Shown: piece by piece, positions 20,841 through 30,153 of the stretch
How positions within the stretch are numbered: the stretch's first letter is position 1
How the letters are laid out: each line of letters begins with the position of its first letter
Assembly (NCBI RefSeq): GCF_009498035.1
Contig: NZ_CP034550.1
Location: 1,054,001-1,118,000 of the forward strand
Length of the DNA stretch: 64,000 nucleotides
Source of the DNA: Saccharothrix syringae
GTDB lineage: Bacteria; Actinomycetota; Actinomycetes; Mycobacteriales; Pseudonocardiaceae
Direction: 5' to 3'
Notes under the pieces: model-generated
Databases searched by the model: none
What the model was told of the DNA's origin: nothing
Seen by the model: the letters and a program-made list of their open reading frames with translations, nothing else
Made by a program: the position numbers and the translations under genes

Positions 20841-21593
20841 GTGGGTGGGGCGGAGCGCAACGCTCGGAAGAAGAAGCAGGCGGCACGGGCCGTGGCGGCC
20901 GCGCGCGGCACGTCGAACGACCGCAACAAGGTCGTCATCGGCCTGGTCGTCGTGGCGGCGCTCGCGCTGGTCGTCATCGGCGGCGTCCTCTGGACCGCGC
21001 GCGACAAGGACACCTCGGGCGACGCCCTCACCCCGCTCGACGGCGTCACCGGCGTGTCCGCGCCGATCACCCGCGAGGGCGCGGTCGTCGTGGTCGGCGA
21101 GGAGGGCGCCAAGGCCACCGTCGACCTGTACGAGGACTTCCTCTGCCCGGCCTGCGGCGCCTTCAAGAAGGCGTACGGCGCGCAGATGAAGGACGAGATC
21201 GAGGCGGGCAACCTCCGGGTCCGCTACCACGTGCTGCCGTTCCTGGTCCGGTACTCCAAGCCCGAGGGCTACTCGCGCGACGCCGCCAACGCCGGCCTGT
21301 GCGCGGCCGACGCGGGCAAGTTCTGGGAGTTCCACGAGACGCTGTACGCCAAGCAGCCCGAGGAGGGCGGGCCCGGGTACACCAAGCAGCAGCTGGCGGA
21401 CCTCGGCACGGCCCTCGGCGCCGGGGACGCGTTCAAGCAGTGCGTGGACAGCGGGGCGCACGAGGCCGAGGCCCAGGCCGGCCTGGACGAGATCAAGGCG
21501 AACGAGCAGTTCAAGGGCACCCCCACCGTCATGAAGGACGGCCAGGTCCTCGACTTCCAGAACGAGAACTGGTTGAGCGACCTGGTCAGGTGA
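20841..21593 (+). CDS. Membrane-anchored DsbA-like thiol oxidoreductase
   Basis: 250 residues, GTG start. A very basic N-terminus is followed by one membrane helix (31-51) and an extracytoplasmic thioredoxin-like domain. The active site is C102-P-A-C105 in DFLCPACGAF, and the cis-proline loop is GTPTVM near the end. Actinobacterial proteins of this type form or isomerise disulfides in secreted proteins. Its stop codon overlaps that of the convergent PaaK-like gene by 8 bp. Confidence 0.9.
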   Translation: MGGAERNARKKKQAARAVAAARGTSNDRNKVVIGLVVVAALALVVIGGVLWTARDKDTSGDALTPLDGVTGVSAPITREGAVVVVGEEGAKATVDLYEDFLCPACGAFKKAYGAQMKDEIEAGNLRVRYHVLPFLVRYSKPEGYSRDAANAGLCAADAGKFWEFHETLYAKQPEEGGPGYTKQQLADLGTALGAGDAFKQCVDSGAHEAEAQAGLDEIKANEQFKGTPTVMKDGQVLDFQNENWLSDLVR

Positions 21594-22878
21594 GCCCGGC
21601 CACCGGCGGCTCGCCCGAGTCCCACCGCACCAGCCGCCGGGCCTTGCCGGTCTCCGCGCGCGGCACCGTCCCGCGAGGAACGACGACCACGCGGCACGTC
21701 AGGCCCAACCGCGCCCGCAACGCCGTGACCAGGTCCGCGGCCACGTCCCGGTCGCTCTCCACCACGACGTGCAACTCCGGCCGCCCGGGACGCCTGCGGT
21801 CGTCGACGACCAGGTAGTGCGGCCCCACCCGGACGTCGGAGAGGACCACGGCCTCCACCTCGGTGGGGAACACGTTGACACCCCGCACCACGAGCATGTC
21901 GTCCCGCCGCCCCAGCAACTTGCCCATCCGTCGCAGGGTCCGGGGACTGCCGGGCAGGGGCGGCGCCAACGACGCCACGTCACCGGTGCGGTAGCGCAAC
22001 AACGGCATCCCGGTCTTGGTCAGCGTGGTGAAGACCAGCTCACCAGGCGTCCCATCCGCCACCGGCCGTCCCCGCTCATCGACCGCCTCCACGTAGAAGT
22101 GGTCCTCGGCGACGTTGAGCATGCCCCCGGAATCCAACGACTCGCACGCCACACCAGGCCCGATGACCTCGGACAACCCGTAGACGTCCAACGCCCTGAT
22201 GCCCAACAGCTCCTCGATCTGCCGCCGCATCCCCCCAGTCCACGGCTCGGCACCGAACAACCCCACCCGGAAGCCGTGCTCGACCCCGGCATCCCGCAAC
22301 GCCTCCCCGAGGTGGATCGCGTAGGAGGGCGTGCAGCACAGCACGTCGGGCCGCAGGTCCGCGACGAGCCGCACCTGGCGCTCCGTCATGCCGCCGGAGA
22401 GGGGGAGGACGGTGGCCCCCAACCGCATCCCCCCGTGGTGCACCCCGAGACCGCCGGTGAACAGGCCGTAGCCGTAAGCGTTGTGGATCAGGCTCCTGGA
22501 GGTCGCCCCGGCCCCGTTCAACGCCCGAGCCATCACCCCGGCCCAGATGTCGACGTCCCCGGCGCTGTAGGGCACCAAGGTCGGCCGACCACCCGTACCG
22601 GACGACCCGTGGACGCACACGATGCGTTCGTCGACCCGGAACCCGAACGGGTAGTGGTCCCACAGGTCCTGTTTGGTCACGAACGGCAGGGCAGGCAGAT
22701 CGTCCAGGCCCACGTCTTCAGGGGCGTGGACCCCGGCGTCACGCAGCCGCGCCGCCTGCACGCCGTCGGCGTCGAGCAGGCGGGCCAGCAGTCGGCGCAA
22801 CCGGCGCTCCTGGAGCGCGCGGCGAGCCTCCGGCCGCATGCCCTCGGCGTCCGGCTCGACCAGCGGTACGGGACCCAT
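21586..22878 (-). CDS. Phenylacetate-CoA ligase family (PaaK-like) enzyme
   Basis: 430 residues from ATG 22878; the longer frame adds 28 residues read from intergenic sequence. ANL-superfamily adenylating enzyme: VHGSSGTGGRPT is the P-loop-like AMP motif, VYGLSEVIGPG the A5 region, YRTGDVA the A7/A8 motif and GVNVFPTEVE the hinge. It should activate an aryl or short acyl acid as its CoA ester. No other phenylacetate genes are nearby, so the substrate is open. Confidence 0.9.
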   Translation of the reverse strand: MGPVPLVEPDAEGMRPEARRALQERRLRRLLARLLDADGVQAARLRDAGVHAPEDVGLDDLPALPFVTKQDLWDHYPFGFRVDERIVCVHGSSGTGGRPTLVPYSAGDVDIWAGVMARALNGAGATSRSLIHNAYGYGLFTGGLGVHHGGMRLGATVLPLSGGMTERQVRLVADLRPDVLCCTPSYAIHLGEALRDAGVEHGFRVGLFGAEPWTGGMRRQIEELLGIRALDVYGLSEVIGPGVACESLDSGGMLNVAEDHFYVEAVDERGRPVADGTPGELVFTTLTKTGMPLLRYRTGDVASLAPPLPGSPRTLRRMGKLLGRRDDMLVVRGVNVFPTEVEAVVLSDVRVGPHYLVVDDRRRPGRPELHVVVESDRDVAADLVTALRARLGLTCRVVVVPRGTVPRAETGKARRLVRWDSGEPPVAGLT

Positions 22879-23002
22879 GCACCCCGGTCTAGCAGGCCGG
22901 ATGTGGAATGGGTACCCCCGATTTCGTCGTGGGCGGGGTGGTGTTGTACTGTATTGCCACACGAGAACGACGGGCCAGAACCGGCGGGAACGTGGGAAGC
23001 AC

Positions 23003-23075
23003 GGGGCTGTGGCGCAGCTGGTAGCGCATCACACTGGCAGTGTGAGGGTCAGGGGTTCGAGTCCCCTCAGCTCCA
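23003..23075 (+). tRNA. tRNA-Ala (GGC)
   Basis: 73-base cloverleaf, anticodon GGC at 23036-23038 in loop CTGGCAG. The acceptor stem GGGGCTG / CAGCTCC has the G3-T70 pair that marks alanine tRNAs. CCA is not encoded. Accessory genes begin directly after it, and an integrase relic lies 6 kb on, so it may be an integration site. Confidence 0.96.
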
Positions 23076-23095
23076 CAAGTGAACATGGTATGAGA

Positions 23096-23143
23096 ATCGC
23101 CCGCTGACCTGCGGTAATGCAGGTGGCGGGCGATCTTGCTTTT
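23096..23143 (+). terminator. Terminator after tRNA-Ala
   Basis: A two-part hairpin: outer stem ATCGCCCGC / GCGGGCGAT (23096-23104 with 23126-23134) and inner stem ACCTGC / GCAGGT, followed by CTTGCTTTT. Confidence 0.85.
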
Positions 23144-23347
23144 AGGTCCATTGTGGACTGGCCCTGCCGATCTGGAGCAAATCTGGAGCAGGGGTGCGCT
23201 CCGCACGAAATGTTGTCAGCCGTGTGCTCCAAGTCTCAGTAACCCGGCTGGGTGGATCCACACGGTGGTTTTCGGCGGTCCTTTGTGCGTTTTCCGCGGT
23301 GACGGCGACGGCTGCTGCTACATTGCGGCACGAGCCGGTCGCAGGGG

Positions 23348-23623
23348 GTGACGAAGATGGGGACTCCCGGTCGGGGCTATGCGCTCGATGCGGGCGAGTT
23401 CGAGCAGCTGAAGGCCAGTCTCAGAGCGGCTGGCGAGGCGCTGGGGTTACAGGACTTCCACGCCAAGGCCAGCCTCGAAGGCAGCATGACGGTGCAGTCC
23501 GTGAGCCCGCACGAGAACATCGAGGAGACCGTCGACGGGGTGATCCGGGCGTTGACGAAGTTCGTCGACCAGGTCCACACCACGATCGAGACGGCGATCG
23601 ACGGCGTCCACCGGACCCAGTAG
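23348..23623 (+). CDS. Small helical protein of a T7SS-like cassette
   Basis: 91 residues, GTG start (ATG 23357 is an alternative). Predicted mostly helical and acidic, ending in a helix-turn-helix-like hairpin without a clear WXG motif. I recognise no family. It lies 75 bp before a WXG100-like gene and a YbaB-like gene on the same strand, so it is probably part of the same small operon and may be a secreted ESAT-6-like partner. That role is inference. Confidence 0.6.
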   Translation: MTKMGTPGRGYALDAGEFEQLKASLRAAGEALGLQDFHAKASLEGSMTVQSVSPHENIEETVDGVIRALTKFVDQVHTTIETAIDGVHRTQ

Positions 23624-23698
23624 GAGTACGTGGGAGCCGAGAAGCTCATCGGTGAGGGGCTGCGTCGGGTCTACCCGGAATGATCAGGGGAGGAGCAC

Positions 23699-24352
23699 GT
23701 GGGCTTTCTGCAGACCGTGATCACGGACTCACTGCTGTCGGACGCGGGGGAGATCGACGGGTTCGCGACCCGGCACGCTCCCGGTCTCCCGTCCATCGAG
23801 GCCACCTTGAGGGTCATCCGGGACATCGACCCGGAGTCGTTCCGCCGGATCGGACGGGACGTGTGGGGCACCGGGCAGTCCGACGGCGCGGACCAGTTGG
23901 GCAAGGCGATCGACAGCTGCGTCAAGGGCCTGGAGACGGCGGCCAACCAGGCTGCGGCCTGGACCGGCGAGGCGCGCAACGCCTACACCGAGCGCATTAA
24001 CCAGATGAAGAAGGCGCTGGGTGAGATGCGCAAGCCCGCCCACGACGTCGGTCAGGCACTGGTCGACATCGCCGACGGCTTCGAGTTCAAGGCGTCGGAC
24101 ATGTGGAACAACATCTGGAGCGCCATCGGGTTCGCGCTCGGCGTCATCGGTGTCATCGCGGGCATCGTCGTCGGTCTGACCGGGGTCGGCGCTGTCGTGG
24201 GACTGATCCTGGGCATCCTCGGCGTCCTGGTGGGCTTGGCCGCGTGGTGGCACTCGCAGAAGTCCAAGGCCGACGAGCAGATCGCCAAGTGCGCCGAGGC
24301 GTCCGCGGACGCCGCCAAGGCTATGGAGTCGCTGGGCAAGCTCCAGCCCTAG
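23699..24352 (+). CDS. WXG100-like protein with C-terminal membrane domain
   Basis: 217 residues, GTG start after AGGGGAGG. Residues 60-125 form the two-helix hairpin of type VII secretion substrates, with WTGEARNAY at the turn. Residues about 135-185 are two glycine-rich membrane segments, ending in a charged tail after WWHSQKSK. ESX-type substrates are usually soluble, so the membrane part is unusual and might be a channel or anchor. The YbaB-like gene follows after 8 bases with AGGAGG. Confidence 0.72.
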   Translation: MGFLQTVITDSLLSDAGEIDGFATRHAPGLPSIEATLRVIRDIDPESFRRIGRDVWGTGQSDGADQLGKAIDSCVKGLETAANQAAAWTGEARNAYTERINQMKKALGEMRKPAHDVGQALVDIADGFEFKASDMWNNIWSAIGFALGVIGVIAGIVVGLTGVGAVVGLILGILGVLVGLAAWWHSQKSKADEQIAKCAEASADAAKAMESLGKLQP

Positions 24353-24360
24353 GAGGGGAC

Positions 24361-24771
24361 GTGGACCCGCAGGAGATGGTCGCGCAGGCGCAGGAACGTT
24401 TCGCCAAGATCAGGCGCGACCCGGAGAAAGCGCTGTTCAGCCAGTACAAGGGAGTGTCACCCAGCGGTGCGGTCACGGTGTGGGTGGACATGATGGGCAA
24501 GCTCGTCCGCGTGCACATCGCACCGAACACCCTCTACGAAGGCGGCGAGCCCTGGTTGGCCGAGGAGGTCATGGCGGCGCACGAGGCGGCCAAGCGGGCA
24601 GCCGAGGTGCTCGACTTCAGCATGGCCGACCTGGCGCGCGAACTCGACGACGCGCCGGCGTTGAAGCAGCACGTCACCGCTGCTCCCGAGACACCGCCGG
24701 TTGACCGGCGCCGCACCGCACCTCGCCCTGACGACGACGAGTGGTTCGAGAACCGGAGTCACCTGCGCTGA
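24361..24771 (+). CDS. YbaB/EbfC-like DNA-binding protein
   Basis: 136 residues, GTG start with AGGAGGGGAC directly before. The first 100 residues fit the YbaB fold: a helix, a three-strand sheet with GAVTVWVDMMGKLVRVHI, and a long helix with LAEEVMAAHEAAKRAAE. The last 30 residues are a disordered acidic/basic tail. Housekeeping YbaB binds DNA as a dimer. Copies next to WXG100 genes are common in actinobacteria, but their job is unknown. Confidence 0.78.
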   Translation: MDPQEMVAQAQERFAKIRRDPEKALFSQYKGVSPSGAVTVWVDMMGKLVRVHIAPNTLYEGGEPWLAEEVMAAHEAAKRAAEVLDFSMADLARELDDAPALKQHVTAAPETPPVDRRRTAPRPDDDEWFENRSHLR

Positions 24772-24772
24772 C

Positions 24773-25111
24773 ATGACACGACCACTCATGAACGACCGCG
24801 GCCTCGCCGTGTCGTGCGCCCTGGTCTTCGCGATCCTCCTGGCGGTCGCGGCACTCGGCTTCGCGCAGATCGCGTCGACCTACCAGTGGTGCGGCCGCGA
24901 TGCGGCGGGGCAACTGGCGTCGGTTGAGGCGGTGGCCGAGCTGCGTCTCGACGCAACACCGGCCGTTGTCTGTCGAAGCGGCGAGGTGACCGTGGAGTTG
25001 CCGATCGCGCCGGCTGTCGCCGGAGTGGTGTTCGCCGTGGTCGGCATGGCACTCAGCCTCGTCACGGTAGTCATCACCGCGAAGCGTGTCCGTGCCGCCA
25101 AACGACGTTGA
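24773..25111 (+). CDS. Small membrane protein, unrecognised
   Basis: 112 residues from ATG 24773, one base after the YbaB-like stop codon. Two membrane helices (about 12-35 and 78-102) flank an extracytoplasmic loop of 40 residues with two cysteines (YQWCGRD and VVCRSG) that could form a disulfide. The C-terminus is basic. It belongs by spacing to the WXG100/YbaB cassette; it could be an immunity or accessory protein. Confidence 0.6.
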   Translation: MTRPLMNDRGLAVSCALVFAILLAVAALGFAQIASTYQWCGRDAAGQLASVEAVAELRLDATPAVVCRSGEVTVELPIAPAVAGVVFAVVGMALSLVTVVITAKRVRAAKRR

Positions 25112-25247
25112 CAGCAGGAACGGCCGACATCCACCACGTGTTCCGCATGCATGGTGCGAGAAGCAGGCACGCTGGCCGATCTCCCGCGGGACGACAGAGT
25201 GATCTCGGCATCATGAGTGGCTGTCAATCCGCCCCAGGGAGTTCGCT

Positions 25248-26069
25248 GTGATCGTGTCCTCGGTGATGACCGACCATCCCTCATGGCTATCGGCAGGCGA
25301 TACCGCCTATCGCGCCGTCCGTTCCGGAAGCTCCACCTGGGTGCTGACCTGCACACCCGCAGAGACCGGGGGCAACCGGACAGAGGTACACCCGGTGCGC
25401 GGCGAAGAGGGCGCTCCCGTGCTCGACGTCGTCGACCCGGATGGGCTGACCGGCACCGATGAGGTGATGGACGTGCTGCGCGCGGCCGGCACGGTGGGAC
25501 GCTGGCGCAACCCGGACCCGTGGGACGCCCTGGCGACGTCAATCATCCGACAGGTGATCCGAGCAGGTCAGGCGCGCAAGCTCTACCGGGCGTTCTGCGA
25601 GGCGCACGGCGAGGAAGTCCTCACGCCCCACGGGCCGGCGTGGCTGTTCCCGACACCGGAAGCCGTCCTCGAACTCCCGGACGACGAGTTCACCGCCTTG
25701 GGGATGGCCTTCAAGCGCCGTCCGCTGAAAGCCGCCGCCGAGGCGGTGCTGGAGTTCGGCGCGAAGTGGGCCGAACTCGACCCGGCCGTCCTGCGGGACG
25801 AGGTGCAGGGCGTGCCCCGCATCGGCCCGTGGACTGCGGGTGCGACCGTCGCCGATCTCACCAACGACTACTCGCTGTACCCGTACGCCGATCTGGCGGT
25901 GCGTACCTGGGCGGCCCGCCTCCCGACCGGGCGAACCTGGCCCGAAACCGAACCGGAGTTCGCTGGCCTCTGGACACGGTTGGCGGGCAAGGACCTGTCA
26001 GCTTGGACGCTGCTCACACTCGCATGGGGAGTACGTCATGCCAACACCTCGGGAGCCGTCGCCATCTGA
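25248..26069 (+). CDS. HhH-GPD-type DNA glycosylase (AlkA-like)
   Basis: 273 residues, GTG start with AGGGAG upstream. The helix-hairpin-helix is VPRIGPWTAGATVADL, followed 13-15 residues later by the catalytic aspartate position in YPYADLAVRTWA, which is the order of AlkA/3-methyladenine glycosylase II enzymes. It would remove damaged bases and leave an abasic site. Its 3' end overlaps the next gene by 32 bp. Confidence 0.75.
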   Translation: MIVSSVMTDHPSWLSAGDTAYRAVRSGSSTWVLTCTPAETGGNRTEVHPVRGEEGAPVLDVVDPDGLTGTDEVMDVLRAAGTVGRWRNPDPWDALATSIIRQVIRAGQARKLYRAFCEAHGEEVLTPHGPAWLFPTPEAVLELPDDEFTALGMAFKRRPLKAAAEAVLEFGAKWAELDPAVLRDEVQGVPRIGPWTAGATVADLTNDYSLYPYADLAVRTWAARLPTGRTWPETEPEFAGLWTRLAGKDLSAWTLLTLAWGVRHANTSGAVAI

Positions 26070-26571
26070 CCTGCCCGCAGCACGGATCACCATCGCAGAC
26101 CGACTCCTGCCCTATGACCAGAAGCTGCTCACCCGGTTCTACCCGCAGGGACCGGACCTCACCGGACTGGTGCTGCGGTCGATCCGGTTCGAGCGCCGCG
26201 GCCCGGGCTGCACGCTGCGCGTCGACCTGCCGGTTGCCTCGGACGTGCCCGGCTACCGCTGCGTGCAGGCGCACGTGGGATTCCTGGCGGTCGACGACGT
26301 CCGGCTCTCCGGCGGCGCGGTGCTCCCGGCCACCGTGTCGATCGAGTTGGAGGAACGGCCGAGGGCGAGGCTGGCCGTGTCGGTGATCGGAGAGTCGCTG
26401 CGCCTGACGCTGACGTGCGCCGAGCAGTTCCGCTTCGGCAAGATCAGCGCCCACAACTCGCCCCCGAACGCGGTGGACGACGGGCCGCACGAGTTCACGA
26501 GCAGGCTGGACCAGCGGCTGTACACGGCAGTCCCCGGACCGGAGATCGACACCTACCATGAGCACTTCTGA
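26038..26571 (+). CDS. Imm50-like immunity protein, copy 1
   Basis: 177 residues from ATG 26038, preceded by GGGGAG. The core pattern, LVLRSIRFERRGPGCTLRVD then VGFLAVDDVRLSG, fits my memory of the Imm50 family, found as immunity proteins beside polymorphic toxins in actinobacteria. No toxin gene is adjacent. The following gene has the same pattern and overlaps it by 14 bp. Confidence 0.6.
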   Translation: MPTPREPSPSDLPAARITIADRLLPYDQKLLTRFYPQGPDLTGLVLRSIRFERRGPGCTLRVDLPVASDVPGYRCVQAHVGFLAVDDVRLSGGAVLPATVSIELEERPRARLAVSVIGESLRLTLTCAEQFRFGKISAHNSPPNAVDDGPHEFTSRLDQRLYTAVPGPEIDTYHEHF

Positions 26572-26899
26572 GCTGTCGGCGTTCGAGCTCTACGCCCTGC
26601 ACTGGGACGAACGCGACCAGGCGGTCACCGCGTCCTTCGAAGGACCGCTGGACGAAGCCGCCCGTCGGACGTGGGAGGCGCCGCCCGAGCACGACTGGGT
26701 CCGGTTCCACCTCACGTTCGCCGCGGTCGACGACGTGGAGGTGCGCGGCTGGAGTTATCAGTTGCCCACCAGAGTGGAGCAGGTGTCGGTGGGGGAGCGG
26801 GTGTCGGTCACGGTGACGGGGGAGGGTACCGACGTCCGGTTCACCTCCGCCCCCGCCGTGCGGGTGGCGAGCCGAACGTCCCAAGCCGGATCGCTCTGA
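26558..26899 (+). CDS. Imm50-like immunity protein, copy 2
   Basis: 113 residues, ATG 26558 inside the end of copy 1. It repeats the pattern FELYALHWDERDQAVTASFE then LTFAAVDDVEVRGWSY. It is diverged from copy 1 and lacks most of the C-terminal region. This could be a tandem immunity array against related toxins; the assignment rests on pattern only. Confidence 0.55.
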   Translation: MSTSELSAFELYALHWDERDQAVTASFEGPLDEAARRTWEAPPEHDWVRFHLTFAAVDDVEVRGWSYQLPTRVEQVSVGERVSVTVTGEGTDVRFTSAPAVRVASRTSQAGSL

Positions 26900-27309
26900 C
26901 CAGCACGCACCACGGCACCCGGAGCCGACGCGTCACCTCTTTTGAGACCCCGTGACCGCCGGTCCACCCGAGGCCGGCTTGGGCACGTAGACCTCGAAGA
27001 ACTCGGGGTGGGGACGTCCCTGTCGATGTGGAGCGTCACACCGCTGGGAACCCGAGTTTCTGCCTGTCGGGGCAGCCAAGGGTGCGCAGGTGGTTGCCGA
27101 CCTGTCGTGGCGAGCCGTCCCCGCGCCGCCCGACACCGCTGTTCCATCCGGACGACGATGACCGGGACGGTAGAATGCGCCGCCGTGCAGAAGCGCGGTC
27201 TGATCCCCGGGTGCTCCCGCGCCGCCTGACAGGGAGTGGAGGTCGCGTTCGTCGACCAGGCACCCGACAACGGTGGTGGTGTCGCGGAGTGCCCGGATAC
27301 CGTGCGACG
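26900..27309. other. Intergenic region without a supported gene
   Basis: 410 bases. Frames exist on both strands, but their codon usage is unlike the neighbours and they match nothing I know. A minus-strand fragment reading HPEFFEVYVPKP could be a gene relic, for example of a lost toxin. No terminator or RNA gene seen. Confidence 0.4.
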
Positions 27310-27855
27310 GTGATCATCTGGCTCAACGGCGGGTTCGCGGCGGGGAAGACGACGTTGGCGCGGGAGCTGCATCGACGGCTCCCGGACGCGCTCGTGTACG
27401 ACCCCGAGGACGTCGGCCTCATGCTGTGGAAGTGGATGACGCCCAACGACGACTTCCAGGACCTGCCGAGCTGGCGGGAGTTGGTCGTCGCGACGGCGCT
27501 GTCGCTGCGCAGGCACCACGCGCACACGCTCATCGTGCCGATGTCGCTGGTCCGCGACGCCTACCGGGCGGAGATCCTCGGCGGCCTGGCCGACGCGGGC
27601 GAGGACGTCCTGCACGTCTTCCTGGAAGCGGACGCCGACGTGCTGGAGGAGCGGCTCCGCGCCCGTGCGCCGGTCTCGGGTGATCCGGAGTCCCGCCAGT
27701 CGGTCCTCGACTGGGCCCTGAGCCGTATGGACCCGGCGGCCGCCGCCCGCCAGCCGGACGGGACGGTCGTGCTGCGCTCAGACCGGCTCACCCCGGCCGA
27801 ACTGGCCGACGAGGTGCTGGCCGCAGGCCGAAGGCACTTCGATTCCACCCAGTAG
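27310..27855 (+). CDS. TmrB-like P-loop ATP-binding protein
   Basis: 181 residues from GTG 27310. Walker A GGFAAGKTT is at residues 7-15. The following ELHRRLPDALVYDPEDVG, DDFQDLPSWR and IVPMSLV match the order seen in the tunicamycin-resistance protein TmrB of Bacillus. It could bind or modify a nucleoside antibiotic, but kinases of small molecules share the fold. The upstream frame is much longer without a credible N-terminus, so the start just before the P-loop strand was used. Confidence 0.72.
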   Translation: MIIWLNGGFAAGKTTLARELHRRLPDALVYDPEDVGLMLWKWMTPNDDFQDLPSWRELVVATALSLRRHHAHTLIVPMSLVRDAYRAEILGGLADAGEDVLHVFLEADADVLEERLRARAPVSGDPESRQSVLDWALSRMDPAAAARQPDGTVVLRSDRLTPAELADEVLAAGRRHFDSTQ

Positions 27856-28033
27856 ACCCGGAGGACCCACCGGCTGGAGCAATCGTCCGCTGGCGCTACT
27901 CGGCGTCATCTGACGATTTGTTGGCTGCGGGCCCCGGTCACCGCGAGCTGTTGACCGAAGAGTCGGAAATTACCGGTCCTAGTGCGGGACCGGCACGAGG
28001 AACGCTCGCATCGGTCTAAGATCATGCTGCGCC

Positions 28034-28936
28034 GTGGACCGTCATGAGCAATTCCGCCGCGCGGCGATCGACCGGGGCATCCCGGACGATGATGTTGACA
28101 GGTTCACCGATCAGCTCCGATTCGCGATCTGGGCGAGTACCTGCGGCGCCGACGAGGAGGTTGTCGGGCAGGACGGAGGACTTCCCCGGCTGCCGGTGGG
28201 CGTGAAGTGGCCGAGCAGCGAGAGCGGTCTCCCGTTACCGTTCATCGCCTCCATCGACTGTGCGGCCCTTCCGCGGGCCGAAGGGCTTCCTCTGCCTGCG
28301 GACGGCTCGCTGCTCTTCTTCTTGCATCACGAGAACGACTACGAGGACCCACTCGACGAGTCGGGGTACGCACGGGTTTTGTACGTCCCGTCGGGCACGG
28401 AGACGGTGGTGGCGACCCCGCTGCCCGACCGCGACAGCGCGAGGTTCTTCAACGAGAACCTCCCGTTTCTCCTCCCCGAGCACCGGCTTACCGCGTGGGT
28501 CGAGGCGGTGCTGCCGGATTGGATCGACGACGAGGAGGAAGCCGAGTTCAAGTCGGATGTCGTGAAGCAGTTGCTCGACGACCTGAAGCACATCGACGAG
28601 CTGTGGGAACTGGTCGACGAGCTCTGGCCGCCGCGCGAGGGCGCGAAGTTCCGCTTGGGCGGGTACTGCACGGAGATCGGTGGCCAGGACCCTCCGTTGG
28701 TGGAGATGGCGAACGCCAACTTCAGGAGCCGGCATGGAGCCGGCCCGGACTTCTCGAATCCGGAGCAGGCCCACCTGTACGAAAAGGAGGAGTGCCGGTT
28801 GACCCGGGAGTAGGTACCGCTCGCCCAGTTCTCCACGGAAAGCGACTACTACTACGGATGCTTCATGATCAGTTCCGCTGATCTCGCCGCCAAGCGCTTC
28901 GACAGGCTGCGCTCGTTCACCATGTTCACCGAATAG
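28034..28936 (+). pseudogene. DUF1963-like protein interrupted by in-frame TAG
   Basis: The frame encodes 259 residues to TAG at 28811-28813, then continues without a shift for 40 more codons to TAG at 28934-28936. The part after the first stop (VPLAQFSTESDYYYG, then LAAKRFDRLRSF) has the look of the normal DUF1963 C-terminus, and the family usually has Trp just before it. A TGG to TAG change at codon 260 is the simplest reading. The N-terminal part contains the family's GLPRLPVGVKWP. The truncated protein may still be made. Confidence 0.72.
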
Positions 28937-28968
28937 GCGGGCGCGGGGCAGACGCGCCCTCGCGCCGG

Positions 28969-30153
28969 CTACGCCATCCTGCGCCAGGTGCTGTCACCGA
29001 CGTCGATGACGGCCTTATCCCAGCGGTCCTGCAGGCACTGGAGCAGGCGGGTGGCGACTTCCGGGGCGACGTGGGAGTAGGTGCGTTGGATCGGGTCTTT
29101 GAGGATATGGCCGAGCCGGAGTGATTGGGCGATCTCGGGGATGGTGTCGGCGATCATCCACGTCTTGTGGCTGTGGCGCAGGCCGTGGAAGGTCAGGCCG
29201 GGCTTGACCGGTTCGAGGCGCAGCACCGCCCGGGGCTGGTCGAGGTTGCCGTCGGCGGCGGGGCGCATGGCGCGTTTGCTGAAGTTGCTGCGGCGCTGGA
29301 GCGCGCCCTCGGGAGTGGTGAAGACGTGCGGATGGACGTGGTGGTCGAGGTGTGCCCGCAGAAGCCGGACGAGCGAGGGGTTGAGGGTGATGGTGCGGGC
29401 GGAGGTGTCGGTCTTGGGCGGGCCGAGCCAGAGCTTGCCGCCAGCGGATTCGTGCAAGGCGCCGTTCTGCGGGTCGATGATGAGGAAGCCGGTGTCGTCG
29501 TCGAACAGGTGCAGGTTGTGGCGTTGCAGGCCGGTCAGCTCGCCCCAGCGGGCGCCGGTCCAGCCCGCGGTGACCACGAGCACGGCTCCGACCGGTCCGT
29601 AGAAGGCGGCGACCTGGTCGGCCAGCCGCAGCACTTCGGCGGGTTGGGCCTAGACCTTTTCGGGGATGCGGGCGACGTGGTTGCGGCGTCCGCGTCGTCG
29701 GGGCCGGATGGGGTTGGCGATGATGAGCTTGTCCTCGGCGGCGTCGGTGAGGATCTGTGAGAACAGCTTGACGAACCCGGCGACGGTGACCGGTGACAGG
29801 TGTCCGGCGCGCAGCTGCTTGGCCCAGGCTTGAACCTTCAGGTTGGTGATGTCGGCCAGGGCGGTGCCGCCCCAATGGGGCACGATGTGATTGCGCACGA
29901 TGCTGCGGTAGTTGTCCTCGGTGCGGACGTCGACGTCGAGGGCGTCCCACCAGTCGGTGAGCCACTCCTCCACGGTCGTGCGTCCGCCGGTGGGGTCGAG
30001 CCAGGTGCCGCGGCGTTGGTCGGATTCGAGGTCGTTGGCGTGGTCCTCGGCGGCTTTCTCGCTCCTGAAACCGGGGATCGAGCCGATGGTGCCGTCGTCG
30101 CGGCGGAACCGGACGCGCCAGTGGTTGCTTCCAGACTGCTCCACCCAGGCCAT
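28969..30153 (-). pseudogene. Tyrosine-family phage integrase interrupted by in-frame TAG
   Basis: From ATG 30153 the frame encodes 167 residues, hits TAG at 29650-29652 (codon 168), and continues in the same frame to 28969. Full length would be 394 residues. The first part holds the arm-binding and core-binding domains. The second holds the catalytic residues: Arg in GARWGEL, HGLRHSHK, and Tyr in RTYSHVAPEV. Everything else is intact. A TGG-to-TAG change is plausible. An excisionase-like gene lies just upstream. Confidence 0.85.

Noticed and set aside
22889..23232. Frames over tRNA-Ala on the minus strand
   Set aside because: Read through the tRNA and its terminator; translation of structural RNA, a common mis-annotation.
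26942..27229. 95-residue frame in the gap after the Imm50-like genes
   Set aside because: No family, unlike codon use and no ribosome site.
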